A DNA stretch of 64,000 bases from Methylococcus mesophilus (lineage in GTDB: Bacteria > Pseudomonadota > Gammaproteobacteria > Methylococcales > Methylococcaceae), in assembly GCF_026247885.1 (NCBI RefSeq), contig NZ_CP110921.1, forward strand, positions 2,475,001 to 2,539,000. Reading direction: 5' to 3'. The notes below the pieces were generated by a model. That model was not told the origin of the DNA, searched no databases, and was given only the letters and a program-made list of their open reading frames with translations. This document shows positions 8,578 through 16,381 of this stretch, in pieces (the first letter of the stretch is position 1; every line of letters begins with the position of its first letter). The translations under genes were made by a program, and so were the position numbers.

Positions 8578-9443
8578 GAGGCCAGGACCGCGCCCAGCAC
8601 CTCGACGCCCGCGCCGGAAAGCTGGTCCTTGACCGCCGCAGCGTCGCCGAGGCGGGTCGAGTCGCGGCGGACCACGATGACGCAGCCCGCGGCGCGCGTC
8701 GCCACGATTCGGGCATCGGCGCTCTCCAGCGCCGGCGGCGTATTCAGCAGCACGATGTCGTATTGCTCCGCGGCGGCATCCAGAAGTCGGATGAAAGACT
8801 CCCGGCTCAGCAATTCCTGGGGATTGGGCGGCGGCGCACCGGCCGGCAGCACGCTCAGATCGCCGAGGGCCGGAATGCCGCTGGTCGCCTTCTCCGGACT
8901 GTGGCGCCCGGCAAGGACACCCGACAAGCCAGGGTCGCCGCGCAACTTGAACAGACGGTGCAGCTCCGGCTCCCGCAGGTTGGCGTCGATCAGCAGGGTC
9001 CGCTCTCCCAACTGGGAAAACGCCACGGCGAGATTCGCCGCCAGCCGGCCGCAACCTTCCGCCGGCCGCCCCGACGTCAGGGTGAGCAGCCGCCTGTGTC
9101 CCCCGAACCACCGCAACATCAGGATGCTGCGGAGGTCCCGCAAAGCCTCGCCTTCCCGCCCCGGCGGGCAAAAGGCCGCGATCAGATCCGCATCGACGCT
9201 GGTGTCCGAGTCGGGCAGGCAAGGATGCGCGAACTGGCGCGCCAAAGCCTGGCGCAGATCGTCCTCTCCGATCAGCCCCAGAATCAACGCCGCTTCGCCG
9301 AACCTCAACCCATCCTCCCGCTGCTTTTCCGCGATGGCCTCGATATCCTTTTCCGACAACTTGCCGGCATGCAGCAAGAGCTGTCCCAACTGGACATCGC
9401 TGCGGGGCAAATCCGGGCCATCGAAGGAGGGGAGATTTTTCAT
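8574..9443 (-). CDS. epsG: EpsG-like chain-length determinant ATPase (BY-kinase homologue, degenerate motifs)
   Basis: A 289-residue protein. The N-terminal ~75 residues form the small helical domain shared with type II secretion/pilus ATPases (LGQLLLHAGKLSEKDIEAIA), characteristic of EpsG. The rest is a MinD/BY-kinase fold. The expected nucleotide motifs are eroded: the Walker A position reads SGRPAEGCGR (residues ~124-133) instead of G-x4-GKS/T, Walker A' reads LIDANLREP, and Walker B reads YDIVLLNTPP with Asn replacing Asp. There is no C-terminal tyrosine cluster. The family role is to modulate the Wzz-like partner EpsF, encoded next to it, but this copy may not bind or hydrolyse ATP normally. 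An AGGA ribosome site lies upstream of ATG 9443. Confidence 0.88.
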   Translation of the reverse strand: MKNLPSFDGPDLPRSDVQLGQLLLHAGKLSEKDIEAIAEKQREDGLRFGEAALILGLIGEDDLRQALARQFAHPCLPDSDTSVDADLIAAFCPPGREGEALRDLRSILMLRWFGGHRRLLTLTSGRPAEGCGRLAANLAVAFSQLGERTLLIDANLREPELHRLFKLRGDPGLSGVLAGRHSPEKATSGIPALGDLSVLPAGAPPPNPQELLSRESFIRLLDAAAEQYDIVLLNTPPALESADARIVATRAAGCVIVVRRDSTRLGDAAAVKDQLSGAGVEVLGAVLAS

Positions 9444-9467
9444 GGCAGTCGTCCTGAAACGGTCTTG

Positions 9468-10889
9468 TCAGTCCTTGAATGCGGATAGCACGCCAAGCTG
9501 GAACGGGCGGGGCCGCGCCGTCCCTTCCGGAGGCATTTCGGCAAGGAGCGGCAGGCCCAGCTCGTCGGTGACGTCCTCCGCGCAACGGATGCGCCTGTCC
9601 TTGAACTCGAACAGCAGGACGAAGGCCAACCCCAGTCCTCCCCCCAGGATGACGGACAACACCAGGTTCAGCAGCAGCTTCGGCTTGCTGGGCTTGAGCG
9701 GCGGCACCGCGGGCGACAGCACGGCGATGTTGGTCCCCTCCAGCCGACTCTCCAACTGCAGTTGGCTCGCCCGCTGCAGGGCGGCATCGTAGACGCGCTG
9801 GGCGTTCTCCACCTCCCGTTTCAACACGCTCAACTTGTCCTGTTCGGCACCCAGATCGAGTATCCGCTTCCTCTGTTCGGCCACGGCCTGCTCCAGGTCC
9901 GCCACGCGCTGACGGGCGAGTTCGGCGGCGCGCTCGATGGCACCCGTCGCGTTCGCCACCTCGGCGGCAAGTTTTTTCCGCAGGCTCGAGACCTCGGCCG
10001 CCACGGATTGCCGTTGCGGGTGGTTCCAGTCGTAGAGCGAACCGACTTCGGCGAGCCGGGCCTCGGCACGCGCCAGTTCGGTCTTCAGCACCTGCAGCGC
10101 GGGGTTCTGCAATAAATCCGGAAGTTCATCCACTCCCCCACGGGCCGCCGCCTCCCTCATCTGCCGCCCCCGCGCCCCGCTGTCGTACATCTGGCCCTTA
10201 GCCGCCGCCAGCTGCGCCGACAGATCGGACAAGTGAGCGGTTTCGACGTCCAGCTTGTCACCCGCAGCAAGTACGCCGCGCTCGATCTGGTAGCTCGAAA
10301 GCTCGGCCTGGGCTTTTTCCAGCGCACCCCGCAGCGCATGCGCCTGCTCGTCGAACCAGGCCGCCTGGCGCTTCACCGGATCCAGCTTGAGTTCGACGTT
10401 GGCACGGATACTGGTCTGGGCGAAGGCATTCGCCACATCCGTAGCGAACTGGGGATCGGACGCGGCGTAAGAAATCGTGATGACGTCACTCTCCCGCGAC
10501 GGCGACACGTCCAGATCCTCCAGCAGCTTGTCCGCCGCCCAGTCACGGAATACCGCGCGCGCGCCCGTCTTCCTGGCGACTTTCTCGAAGCGGTCACGGT
10601 AAGCCGGAGCCTCCGAGAGCTTCAGCGCGTCCGCGACGCGTGCCGCCACGGCGTGGCTGCCGATGATGTCCACCTGGGTCGCAAGGTAACCGGCCATGAG
10701 ATCGGACGGAAACGCCGAGCCGGTCAGCGGATCGCCACCCTTGTAATCGATCACGACGGTGGTCGACGCGGTATAGGTTTTTGACATCGCGACGCTGGCC
10801 ACCAGCGTGGTCAGTACGGTCACGGCCAGCGTCCAACCGAAAACCCGCCAGCGCGCGAGGAAAATCAGGATGAGCCGGTTGGCACTCAT
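9468..10889 (-). CDS. epsF: Chain-length determinant protein EpsF (Wzz/PCP family)
   Basis: 473 residues in the classic polysaccharide co-polymerase layout: an N-terminal transmembrane helix (ILIFLARWRVFGWTLAVTVL), a periplasmic Wzz domain with YTASTTVVIDYKGGDP, a long coiled-coil region (about residues 170-370, rich in heptads of Ala/Leu/Glu/Arg), a PPLKPSKPK proline motif, and a second transmembrane helix near residue 410. PCP proteins set polymer length in the inner membrane together with the Wzy polymerase and an associated kinase. The gene starts 3 bp after the epsE stop and is followed by epsG, as in methanolan-type eps clusters. Confidence 0.93.
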   Translation of the reverse strand: MSANRLILIFLARWRVFGWTLAVTVLTTLVASVAMSKTYTASTTVVIDYKGGDPLTGSAFPSDLMAGYLATQVDIIGSHAVAARVADALKLSEAPAYRDRFEKVARKTGARAVFRDWAADKLLEDLDVSPSRESDVITISYAASDPQFATDVANAFAQTSIRANVELKLDPVKRQAAWFDEQAHALRGALEKAQAELSSYQIERGVLAAGDKLDVETAHLSDLSAQLAAAKGQMYDSGARGRQMREAAARGGVDELPDLLQNPALQVLKTELARAEARLAEVGSLYDWNHPQRQSVAAEVSSLRKKLAAEVANATGAIERAAELARQRVADLEQAVAEQRKRILDLGAEQDKLSVLKREVENAQRVYDAALQRASQLQLESRLEGTNIAVLSPAVPPLKPSKPKLLLNLVLSVILGGGLGLAFVLLFEFKDRRIRCAEDVTDELGLPLLAEMPPEGTARPRPFQLGVLSAFKD

Positions 10890-10892
10890 GGA

Positions 10893-11726
10893 TCAGAACC
10901 ACCGCTCGCGCAGATACAGCACGTCATCCGGCTGCAGGGCATAAGAACCGTCCACCGATGTCTCCTGCTCCACCCCGGCGGCGTCGCGCCGCTTGACGAT
11001 CGGCGCGGGCCAGGTGTCGGTCCCCCGGGGCGTCAGCCCGCCGGCGGCGGAAATCGCCTGGCTGACCGTCATGCCCCGCTGAAGCCGGTAGGCACCGGGC
11101 CGCTGAACTTCCCCGTAGACATAAAACTGCGGCGCCTTCGGAACGAAGAGCGTGTCGCCGGCCGCCACCTCTGGATTCTGACCGGAGCTTCCCTCGAACA
11201 AGGCCTTGAGATCGACGACGAGCTTCTCGCCATTGGCACGCAGCAGCGTCGCCGTATCGCCTGCATCGGCCGTCGTCACCCCGCCGGCGGCGGCCAGCAT
11301 GTCCATCACCCGGCTCTGTTTCTCGATCGGGTACTTGCCGGGATTCTTGACCTGTCCCATCACTGCGACCTCCCTCGCCTTGAACTGGGAGACCACCACA
11401 GTGACATGCGGATCGCTGATGTATCCGCCCTGGCGCAGCTTGCCGGCAATGCGCCCTTCCGCTTCGGCGGCCGTCAAATCTCCGATGGCGATGGGACCGG
11501 TGAGCGGAAACGTGATGTTCCCCGTCTGGCTGATCCGGGTTTCGATGGCCAGCTCGGGATAGTTGAACACGCTGATCCTCACCACGTCTCCCGGTCCGAG
11601 CCGGTAGTCGCCCGCCTCGTGCAAGGGCGCATCGCCAGCCACGGCCCCCCAGCCGGCCATCAGCCCCATGACCAAAGCGATGCGGCACAACGCCGCTTTC
11701 ACGCCGGAACTAATCTTCCCGGGCAT
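10893..11726 (-). CDS. epsE: Polysaccharide export protein EpsE (Wza-type outer membrane channel)
   Basis: 277 residues. A signal peptide is followed by a polysaccharide export domain (YRLGPGDVVRISVFNYPEL), two SLBB-type repeats (VAVMGQVKNPGKYPI and FYVYGEVQRPGAYRL) and a C-terminal DDVLYLRERWF. Wza-type proteins build the periplasmic/outer-membrane conduit through which polymer leaves the cell. No lipobox Cys is obvious, which is common for the EpsE branch. A good AGGAG site lies 7 bp before ATG 11726. Confidence 0.93.
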   Translation of the reverse strand: MPGKISSGVKAALCRIALVMGLMAGWGAVAGDAPLHEAGDYRLGPGDVVRISVFNYPELAIETRISQTGNITFPLTGPIAIGDLTAAEAEGRIAGKLRQGGYISDPHVTVVVSQFKAREVAVMGQVKNPGKYPIEKQSRVMDMLAAAGGVTTADAGDTATLLRANGEKLVVDLKALFEGSSGQNPEVAAGDTLFVPKAPQFYVYGEVQRPGAYRLQRGMTVSQAISAAGGLTPRGTDTWPAPIVKRRDAAGVEQETSVDGSYALQPDDVLYLRERWF

Positions 11727-11781
11727 CGCGATTCTCCTGTCTGTCAGATTGCACGTCCCGTAAATCCATCGGACCCGGCCA

Positions 11782-13185
11782 TCAATAGGCGTTCTTTTGC
11801 TTCAAGACCACGCCGACGGTCTTCAGCAAGATCCACATGTCCAGCCACAGCGACCAGTTGCGCAGGTACTCCAGATCGTACCTGATGCGCGCCGCCATCT
11901 TCTCGACCGTCTCGGTCTCGCCCCGCAGGCCGTTGACCTGCGCCCAGCCGGTGATACCCGGCTTCACCTTGTGGCGCACCATGTAACCCTTGATCAGCCC
12001 CCGGTAAAGCTCGTTGTGCGCAACCGCATGGGGACGTGGTCCCACGAGGCTCATGGTGCCCTGCAGCACGTTCAAGAACTGGGGCAACTCGTCCAGAGAA
12101 GTCTTTCTCAAAATCGCGCCCAAGGGCGTCACCCGGGCATCCCCCTGCTTCGCCTGGGTCACCGTGCCGCCATCCTCGCAGACCGTCATGCTGCGGAACT
12201 TGTAGACGAAGATCGCCTCGCCGTCTTCGCCGTAGCGCCGCTGCTTGAACAGCGCCGGCCCCCGCGACGACAACCGCACCGCCAGAGCGATCAGCAGCAT
12301 CACTGGCGCCAGCATCACCAGAGCCCCGATGGCGCCCACGATGTCCATCACACGCTTGCTCAAACCCCTTATTCCGATGAAGGGCGATTCGCAGACCGCC
12401 ATCACCGGGATACCTGCCAGCGTGTCCCAGCGGGCCTGAAGCAGGTCAGTCATGAACAGATCGGGCACGAAATACACCGAGACGGTCGAATCTTTCAGGC
12501 TGTCCAGCAACTCGAGAATCCGGGGCTGGCGGGCGATGGGCAAGGTGATGTAGACCGCATGCACCTCATGGTCCCGGAGAAACTCCGGCAGGTCCGCCGT
12601 GCGCCCGAGAACTGGCAGATCGCCGGGATCCGCAGTTCGGTCCGCCGGCCTGTCCTCGAAAAACCCGAGCACGTCGGTGCGCAGGAAGGTGTGGCTCCCG
12701 ATCGCTTCCGCCAGTTTTACCCCCATCTCCGTCACCCCGACGATCACCGCCTTGCGATGGCCGCCATACCGACGGAAATAGATCCTGACCATCGGCCCGA
12801 CCGCAAGCTGCCCGAACAGCAGGATGAATGGCGTCGCGCCTGCCCAAACCACGAAACCGGGTTCGTCCAACAAATCCTCGATACCGGCGACATAAGTCAG
12901 CAATGCGACCACGGCCAGCGTAAAAACCCAACGTGCCAGGGTGTCGAACGCCGTCTCGAAAAAAGAACGCGCGGTCAGCCTGTCGTTCAACCGCGTCACC
13001 TTAAAGGTATAGGAGACGATGATGAACACCAAAAACAACATCAGGATGTTCGCTCCCTCCAGCGGATACCCTTCGAATCTCAGGCTTGCCAGAAATACCC
13101 CGGAAGCGACCACCGGCGCGAACAGCGTCTTGAGCAGAAAAACCAGAGGGCTTTCAAAAACCGAAGGAGCACCAGTCTGATTCAT
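11782..13185 (-). CDS. epsB: Undecaprenyl-phosphate sugar-phosphotransferase (EpsB/WcaJ-like initiating transferase)
   Basis: 467 residues: four to five N-terminal transmembrane helices, a CoA-binding-like Rossmann segment (GGHRKAVIVGVTEMGVKLA), and the C-terminal bacterial sugar transferase domain beginning KRVMDIVGAIGALVMLAP. The hallmark motifs KFRSMTV, KTSLDELPQFLNVLQG, MSLVGPRPH, VKPGITGWAQVNGLRGET and the terminal KQKNAY are all present. It transfers a hexose-1-phosphate, usually glucose, to undecaprenyl phosphate, the first membrane step of repeat-unit assembly. A 184-bp gap to the upstream ATP-grasp gene could hold a secondary promoter. Confidence 0.94.
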   Translation of the reverse strand: MNQTGAPSVFESPLVFLLKTLFAPVVASGVFLASLRFEGYPLEGANILMLFLVFIIVSYTFKVTRLNDRLTARSFFETAFDTLARWVFTLAVVALLTYVAGIEDLLDEPGFVVWAGATPFILLFGQLAVGPMVRIYFRRYGGHRKAVIVGVTEMGVKLAEAIGSHTFLRTDVLGFFEDRPADRTADPGDLPVLGRTADLPEFLRDHEVHAVYITLPIARQPRILELLDSLKDSTVSVYFVPDLFMTDLLQARWDTLAGIPVMAVCESPFIGIRGLSKRVMDIVGAIGALVMLAPVMLLIALAVRLSSRGPALFKQRRYGEDGEAIFVYKFRSMTVCEDGGTVTQAKQGDARVTPLGAILRKTSLDELPQFLNVLQGTMSLVGPRPHAVAHNELYRGLIKGYMVRHKVKPGITGWAQVNGLRGETETVEKMAARIRYDLEYLRNWSLWLDMWILLKTVGVVLKQKNAY

Positions 13186-13369
13186 AAGTTACCCCCATGT
13201 CCCGTTTCACTACAACAGCAACCGCTTCGCCGGTGCTTATGCGGCCCCCGTAAAATCCATTTATGCTCCAGAGTGCAACCTATTGGAACCGCAAAACACG
13301 AAACTAACGAATCCTCTGAGCGCATGTCATCCGCCTGACTTCCTGTAGATGTGGTCTTAGGCCGTGGCG

Positions 13370-14518
13370 CTAGCGCCCGAAGCGCTGCTTAATGCTCCTG
13401 ACAGCGCGCGTTGCCTTGCCGGCGATCAAGCCGGGCAAGCCAAGCCATATCTCGATCCACAAAAATGGAATCGGATCGGCCAACCAATACCTGAGCATGG
13501 CAACGTCCTGGGCGTTTATCCTCCATGGAGTAAACACCTTCAAAGCAAGCGAATACGGGGAACTGAAGGTTTTTCTTGTTGCCGCACAACTTTCATGACC
13601 AACCGGATCTATTCCGAGCCCAACAAAATTGACCCCAGCCACCATGGCAAAATCCATGTTGTACCAGAATCTGGGATTGCACTCAATCAGATAAACGCTT
13701 TTCCCATCCGGCACCAGCCTAGCGTCGAAACAAATCACTCCGTCAAAATTGAGGTGACGCGCCACCGTTTGCGCCAGCTCGAAAAGGGAATCGTGCTCAA
13801 TAAAACAGATGCCCCGCTTTCGCTTATACACGACCTGCTGTTTGCATACCCCTTGAACACAAAACAAACTTATACAAACGTCCTCTCCTTCCACAAACTC
13901 CTGCAGAAGAATGGGACTGTAATCGATTTTATCCAGATCGACGTGAACCGAGAGGGCTTCAAGCTTTACGACGCCCTCACTGCCATAAGCGTCGACAGGC
14001 TTAGCAATCAGGGGGAAATGAAGCCGGCCGGAATCATACATCGACCTCAGCTCAGCAGGACCGGCCAGCAGCACACTGGCGGGATGAGGCATGCCCAAAT
14101 CCAGACAAAGGCCCGCAAATTTACCTTTGTCGTTCAGCGTATCGAAAACTGACGGAGGTGGAACAGGGAAGCATTTAGCATGTAGCCGACTTCCAATCTC
14201 CCCAAGCAGCCTGGTAGTATCGCCACAACCTGGAATGACATAATCTATACCCAATCTAGAACTCAGATCATTGACTATACCAACCAATTCCGAAGAATCC
14301 TCTTCTCCGAAATCGCGAGGATACAGGACGAAGTCCTTGCAATATCTGGACAAGGCCAAGAATTTCGCCCGCCTGCTTCCCAGGATGAAAACGGAGGCGC
14401 CGGCCTGGGCGGCACACCGTAACACACGATACTGAAATGGCGTGTTTGACGCCACCAGCAACACCGAAGGCTTTTTGATATCCGACGGATTTCCGGCGGA
14501 CCCGGATTCGATACACAT
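13370..14518 (-). CDS. ATP-grasp domain protein in the exopolysaccharide operon
   Basis: A 382-residue ATP-grasp enzyme. The N-terminal pre-ATP-grasp Rossmann unit (VLLVASNTPFQYRVLRCA) is followed by the ATP-binding subdomain with FPLIAKPVDAYGSEGV and LLQEFVEGEDVCISLF, then the metal-binding segment VYLIECNPRFWYNMDFA, where the E-x-N pair normally binds magnesium. Members ligate a carboxylate to an amine or similar nucleophile with ATP. Here it may decorate a sugar with an amino-acid-like group, or make a precursor. That is inference from its place between EpsL and EpsB. The C-terminal ~60 residues are hydrophobic and Trp-rich, possibly membrane-contacting. Confidence 0.8.
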   Translation of the reverse strand: MCIESGSAGNPSDIKKPSVLLVASNTPFQYRVLRCAAQAGASVFILGSRRAKFLALSRYCKDFVLYPRDFGEEDSSELVGIVNDLSSRLGIDYVIPGCGDTTRLLGEIGSRLHAKCFPVPPPSVFDTLNDKGKFAGLCLDLGMPHPASVLLAGPAELRSMYDSGRLHFPLIAKPVDAYGSEGVVKLEALSVHVDLDKIDYSPILLQEFVEGEDVCISLFCVQGVCKQQVVYKRKRGICFIEHDSLFELAQTVARHLNFDGVICFDARLVPDGKSVYLIECNPRFWYNMDFAMVAGVNFVGLGIDPVGHESCAATRKTFSSPYSLALKVFTPWRINAQDVAMLRYWLADPIPFLWIEIWLGLPGLIAGKATRAVRSIKQRFGR

Positions 14519-14539
14519 AATCGGCGACTCCTGTCAGAC

Positions 14540-15784
14540 TCAGAACCTCAACGCGAGACCCAGAGCGATACCATCGTACTCGTAGTTGAAAAACACCCTG
14601 TTCACCTTTCTTTTTTCATACCGGTACGTCAAAAAAACATCAACATAATCCACCGGCCTGTAGGTGACACCGGCCTGCGCAGCGAAAAAATCGTCGACGC
14701 GGCGCGATACTGGAGTTTCGGAAGAATTGGCCCCGCCATCCCCGACGTAATTTCGGCTTTCCCATGAAAATTCGCCCGCGACTTCGACTTTCCGGCTCGC
14801 CTCCCATTTCGAAAGCAACTTGACGCCGTTGCCGACGAAATAGCTGGACGCGACATCCTGGTAGGCTTCGAGATTTTGCCAGCCGGAAATCTTTACGCTG
14901 GTCTTATCCGTCGGCAGCCACTCCACGCCCATGCGCCAGATACAGCCCGAATAATCGAACCGTGGCGCCTGGGCGAAGGTCTGGGCGAGATACCCGACAT
15001 ATCCGTCGAAACGGGTCTTGGCGGAAAACACGTAACCGCCAACAAGTTTCACAGAATTGACATCGTATTCGTCGAAGCCGAATATCACCGGATTTCTATC
15101 CGGATAAGACCCTGCTCCATGGCGATATTCGACCCCCGCCGAACTCCCGGCGGCGTTCTGATATATGACTTCCGCCGTTTCGCTCAGTTCCTGGACGTCG
15201 TTCTGCCTGCGGTCGCGCACGCTGTGGCTGATTTCGTCCCACCGCACCCCGGCTCCGGTCCGCCAGTCCGGGGAAAACTGATATTTCACCTTTCCGAAAT
15301 AAGCCATGTTGGTCAGCATGTCCTTGCGCGGGATAATGTAGTTTCCGAATGCGTTCAGGTACTGCTGATATTCGGCGCCGACCTGAGTCGACCATGCTCT
15401 GGAAACATCCCAGATCCAGGAAGCGTCGTTAAGGGTGGACACATTCTGCAATGCGGTGTTCCGGACGAAAATGTTGTCATCGACCCCAAGATTCATGTTC
15501 ACTCGATGCGGCCCTGAATACCAGCGCACCTTGGCACCCGCCGAAATTCGGTTGATAAAATCGGATTTGCTCCCGCCTTTGGACACGTTGTCGATCAAGG
15601 CGTTAGTCTCGGCGGCGGTGAGACTCGAAGGCAGGCGGAACACATTGGTGTCATAGGTAAAAGTATTGGATACGAACGGCTGAAACCAATCGGTCTTGTC
15701 CGCCAATGCCCAGGCCGACCCGGTCGCGCATACGAGCGAGCATCGCAGAACGAAGCGGAACGCGCTAGCCGGGCCAGAAAGCAT
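14540..15784 (-). CDS. epsL: EpsL-like outer-membrane beta-barrel protein
   Basis: 414 residues with a signal peptide (cleavage plausibly after AWA) and a mature region of alternating amphipathic strands rich in Tyr/Trp/Asn/Gly, ending in GLALRF with a C-terminal Phe as in outer-membrane barrels. Strand motifs such as YDTNVFRL and RYEKRKVNRVFFNYEYDG match the EpsL family encoded in Eps/exosortase-type exopolysaccharide operons. The role is not established; outer-membrane passage of polymer is the usual suggestion. It is the most upstream gene of the minus-strand run, so the operon promoter should lie between 15785 and 16051. Confidence 0.82.
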   Translation of the reverse strand: MLSGPASAFRFVLRCSLVCATGSAWALADKTDWFQPFVSNTFTYDTNVFRLPSSLTAAETNALIDNVSKGGSKSDFINRISAGAKVRWYSGPHRVNMNLGVDDNIFVRNTALQNVSTLNDASWIWDVSRAWSTQVGAEYQQYLNAFGNYIIPRKDMLTNMAYFGKVKYQFSPDWRTGAGVRWDEISHSVRDRRQNDVQELSETAEVIYQNAAGSSAGVEYRHGAGSYPDRNPVIFGFDEYDVNSVKLVGGYVFSAKTRFDGYVGYLAQTFAQAPRFDYSGCIWRMGVEWLPTDKTSVKISGWQNLEAYQDVASSYFVGNGVKLLSKWEASRKVEVAGEFSWESRNYVGDGGANSSETPVSRRVDDFFAAQAGVTYRPVDYVDVFLTYRYEKRKVNRVFFNYEYDGIALGLALRF

Positions 15785-16051
15785 CTAGAGAAATATCCAT
15801 TTTGGAGAAATCCGCCCACTCGGGCGGAACGCACGGGCACAGCCTTGGCGGTCACATGGCCCGGGTCTCTCTCGATGCAGAGAAGGAGCAGGCGCACCGA
15901 TGCGTGGGATAAACCGCGCACACAGCGCGGTATGGTAATTGAGTTGAGCCAACGGAGCCATGCCCTTGGGCAACCCTGCTTGCGCAGGAACCCCGATCGC
16001 GGCGAGACTAAATCTTTATTACTTGCGCCGAGACTGATCCGGCAGAAGAAC
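15785..16051. other. Divergent intergenic region (exopolysaccharide operon promoter region)
   Basis: This 267-bp region separates the divergently read epsL-like gene and the DUF6794-like gene. It must carry the promoter of the minus-strand exopolysaccharide run. I see AT-richer stretches near 15931-15945 and 16009-16025 but no convincing -35/-10 pair, and no RNA structure that I can name. Confidence 0.35.
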
Positions 16052-16366
16052 ATGGCCAAGACCACGTTCACCCAGTGTCCTCGCACCGTGGCCGAAGCGG
16101 TGGAAATGCTTGTTGAAGAATTCAGCGACCGGCAGAAGGCCGAAGTGGCCTTGACCTTCAAGACTGCGCTCTACCTTCTGCATTTCAGCCTCGGCAGCCA
16201 CATACGCAAGACCTTCGGTTTGTGGGCGCCGGACAGCCCATTGCGGCGCGATTGCGGGCGAGCATTGGGACGCGGCGACCTGCCGCCGGACGAAGCGTCC
16301 GACGTCATCATTGAAGCGCTGTGGGAGCGGCTGCAGGCTTACCGGGACCGCAACGCCAAGATCTGA
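16052..16366 (+). CDS. Small DUF6794-like protein
   Basis: 104 residues. The pattern CPRTVAEAVEMLVEEF ... LHFSLGSHIRKTFGLW ... CGRALGRGDLPPDEASDVIIEALWERLQ matches the DUF6794 domain as I remember it: an N-terminal helix, a central H-F-x-L-G-x-x-I-R segment and a C-terminal D-x-A-S-x-V-I-I-E-A-L-W helix. Function is unknown. I chose ATG 16052 because the domain begins right after it. The open frame extends upstream to 15845, but that part is arginine/serine-rich and not domain-like. It reads towards the opgD-like gene and ends 16 bp from it. Confidence 0.7.
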   Translation: MAKTTFTQCPRTVAEAVEMLVEEFSDRQKAEVALTFKTALYLLHFSLGSHIRKTFGLWAPDSPLRRDCGRALGRGDLPPDEASDVIIEALWERLQAYRDRNAKI

Positions 16367-16381
16367 ACGGCGTTGCGGCGC

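Noticed and set aside
6997-9585. Treating the whole 862-codon frame as one large protein fused to EpsG
   Set aside because: The first ~335 codons are an arginine-rich shadow of epsG; an ATGA overlap at 8577 gives a natural start for the membrane protein.
916-15784. An exosortase/PEP-CTERM sorting system in the exopolysaccharide locus
   Set aside because: The Eps genes resemble those of exosortase-linked clusters, but no exosortase (EpsH) or PEP-CTERM protein is visible in the window; it could lie outside.
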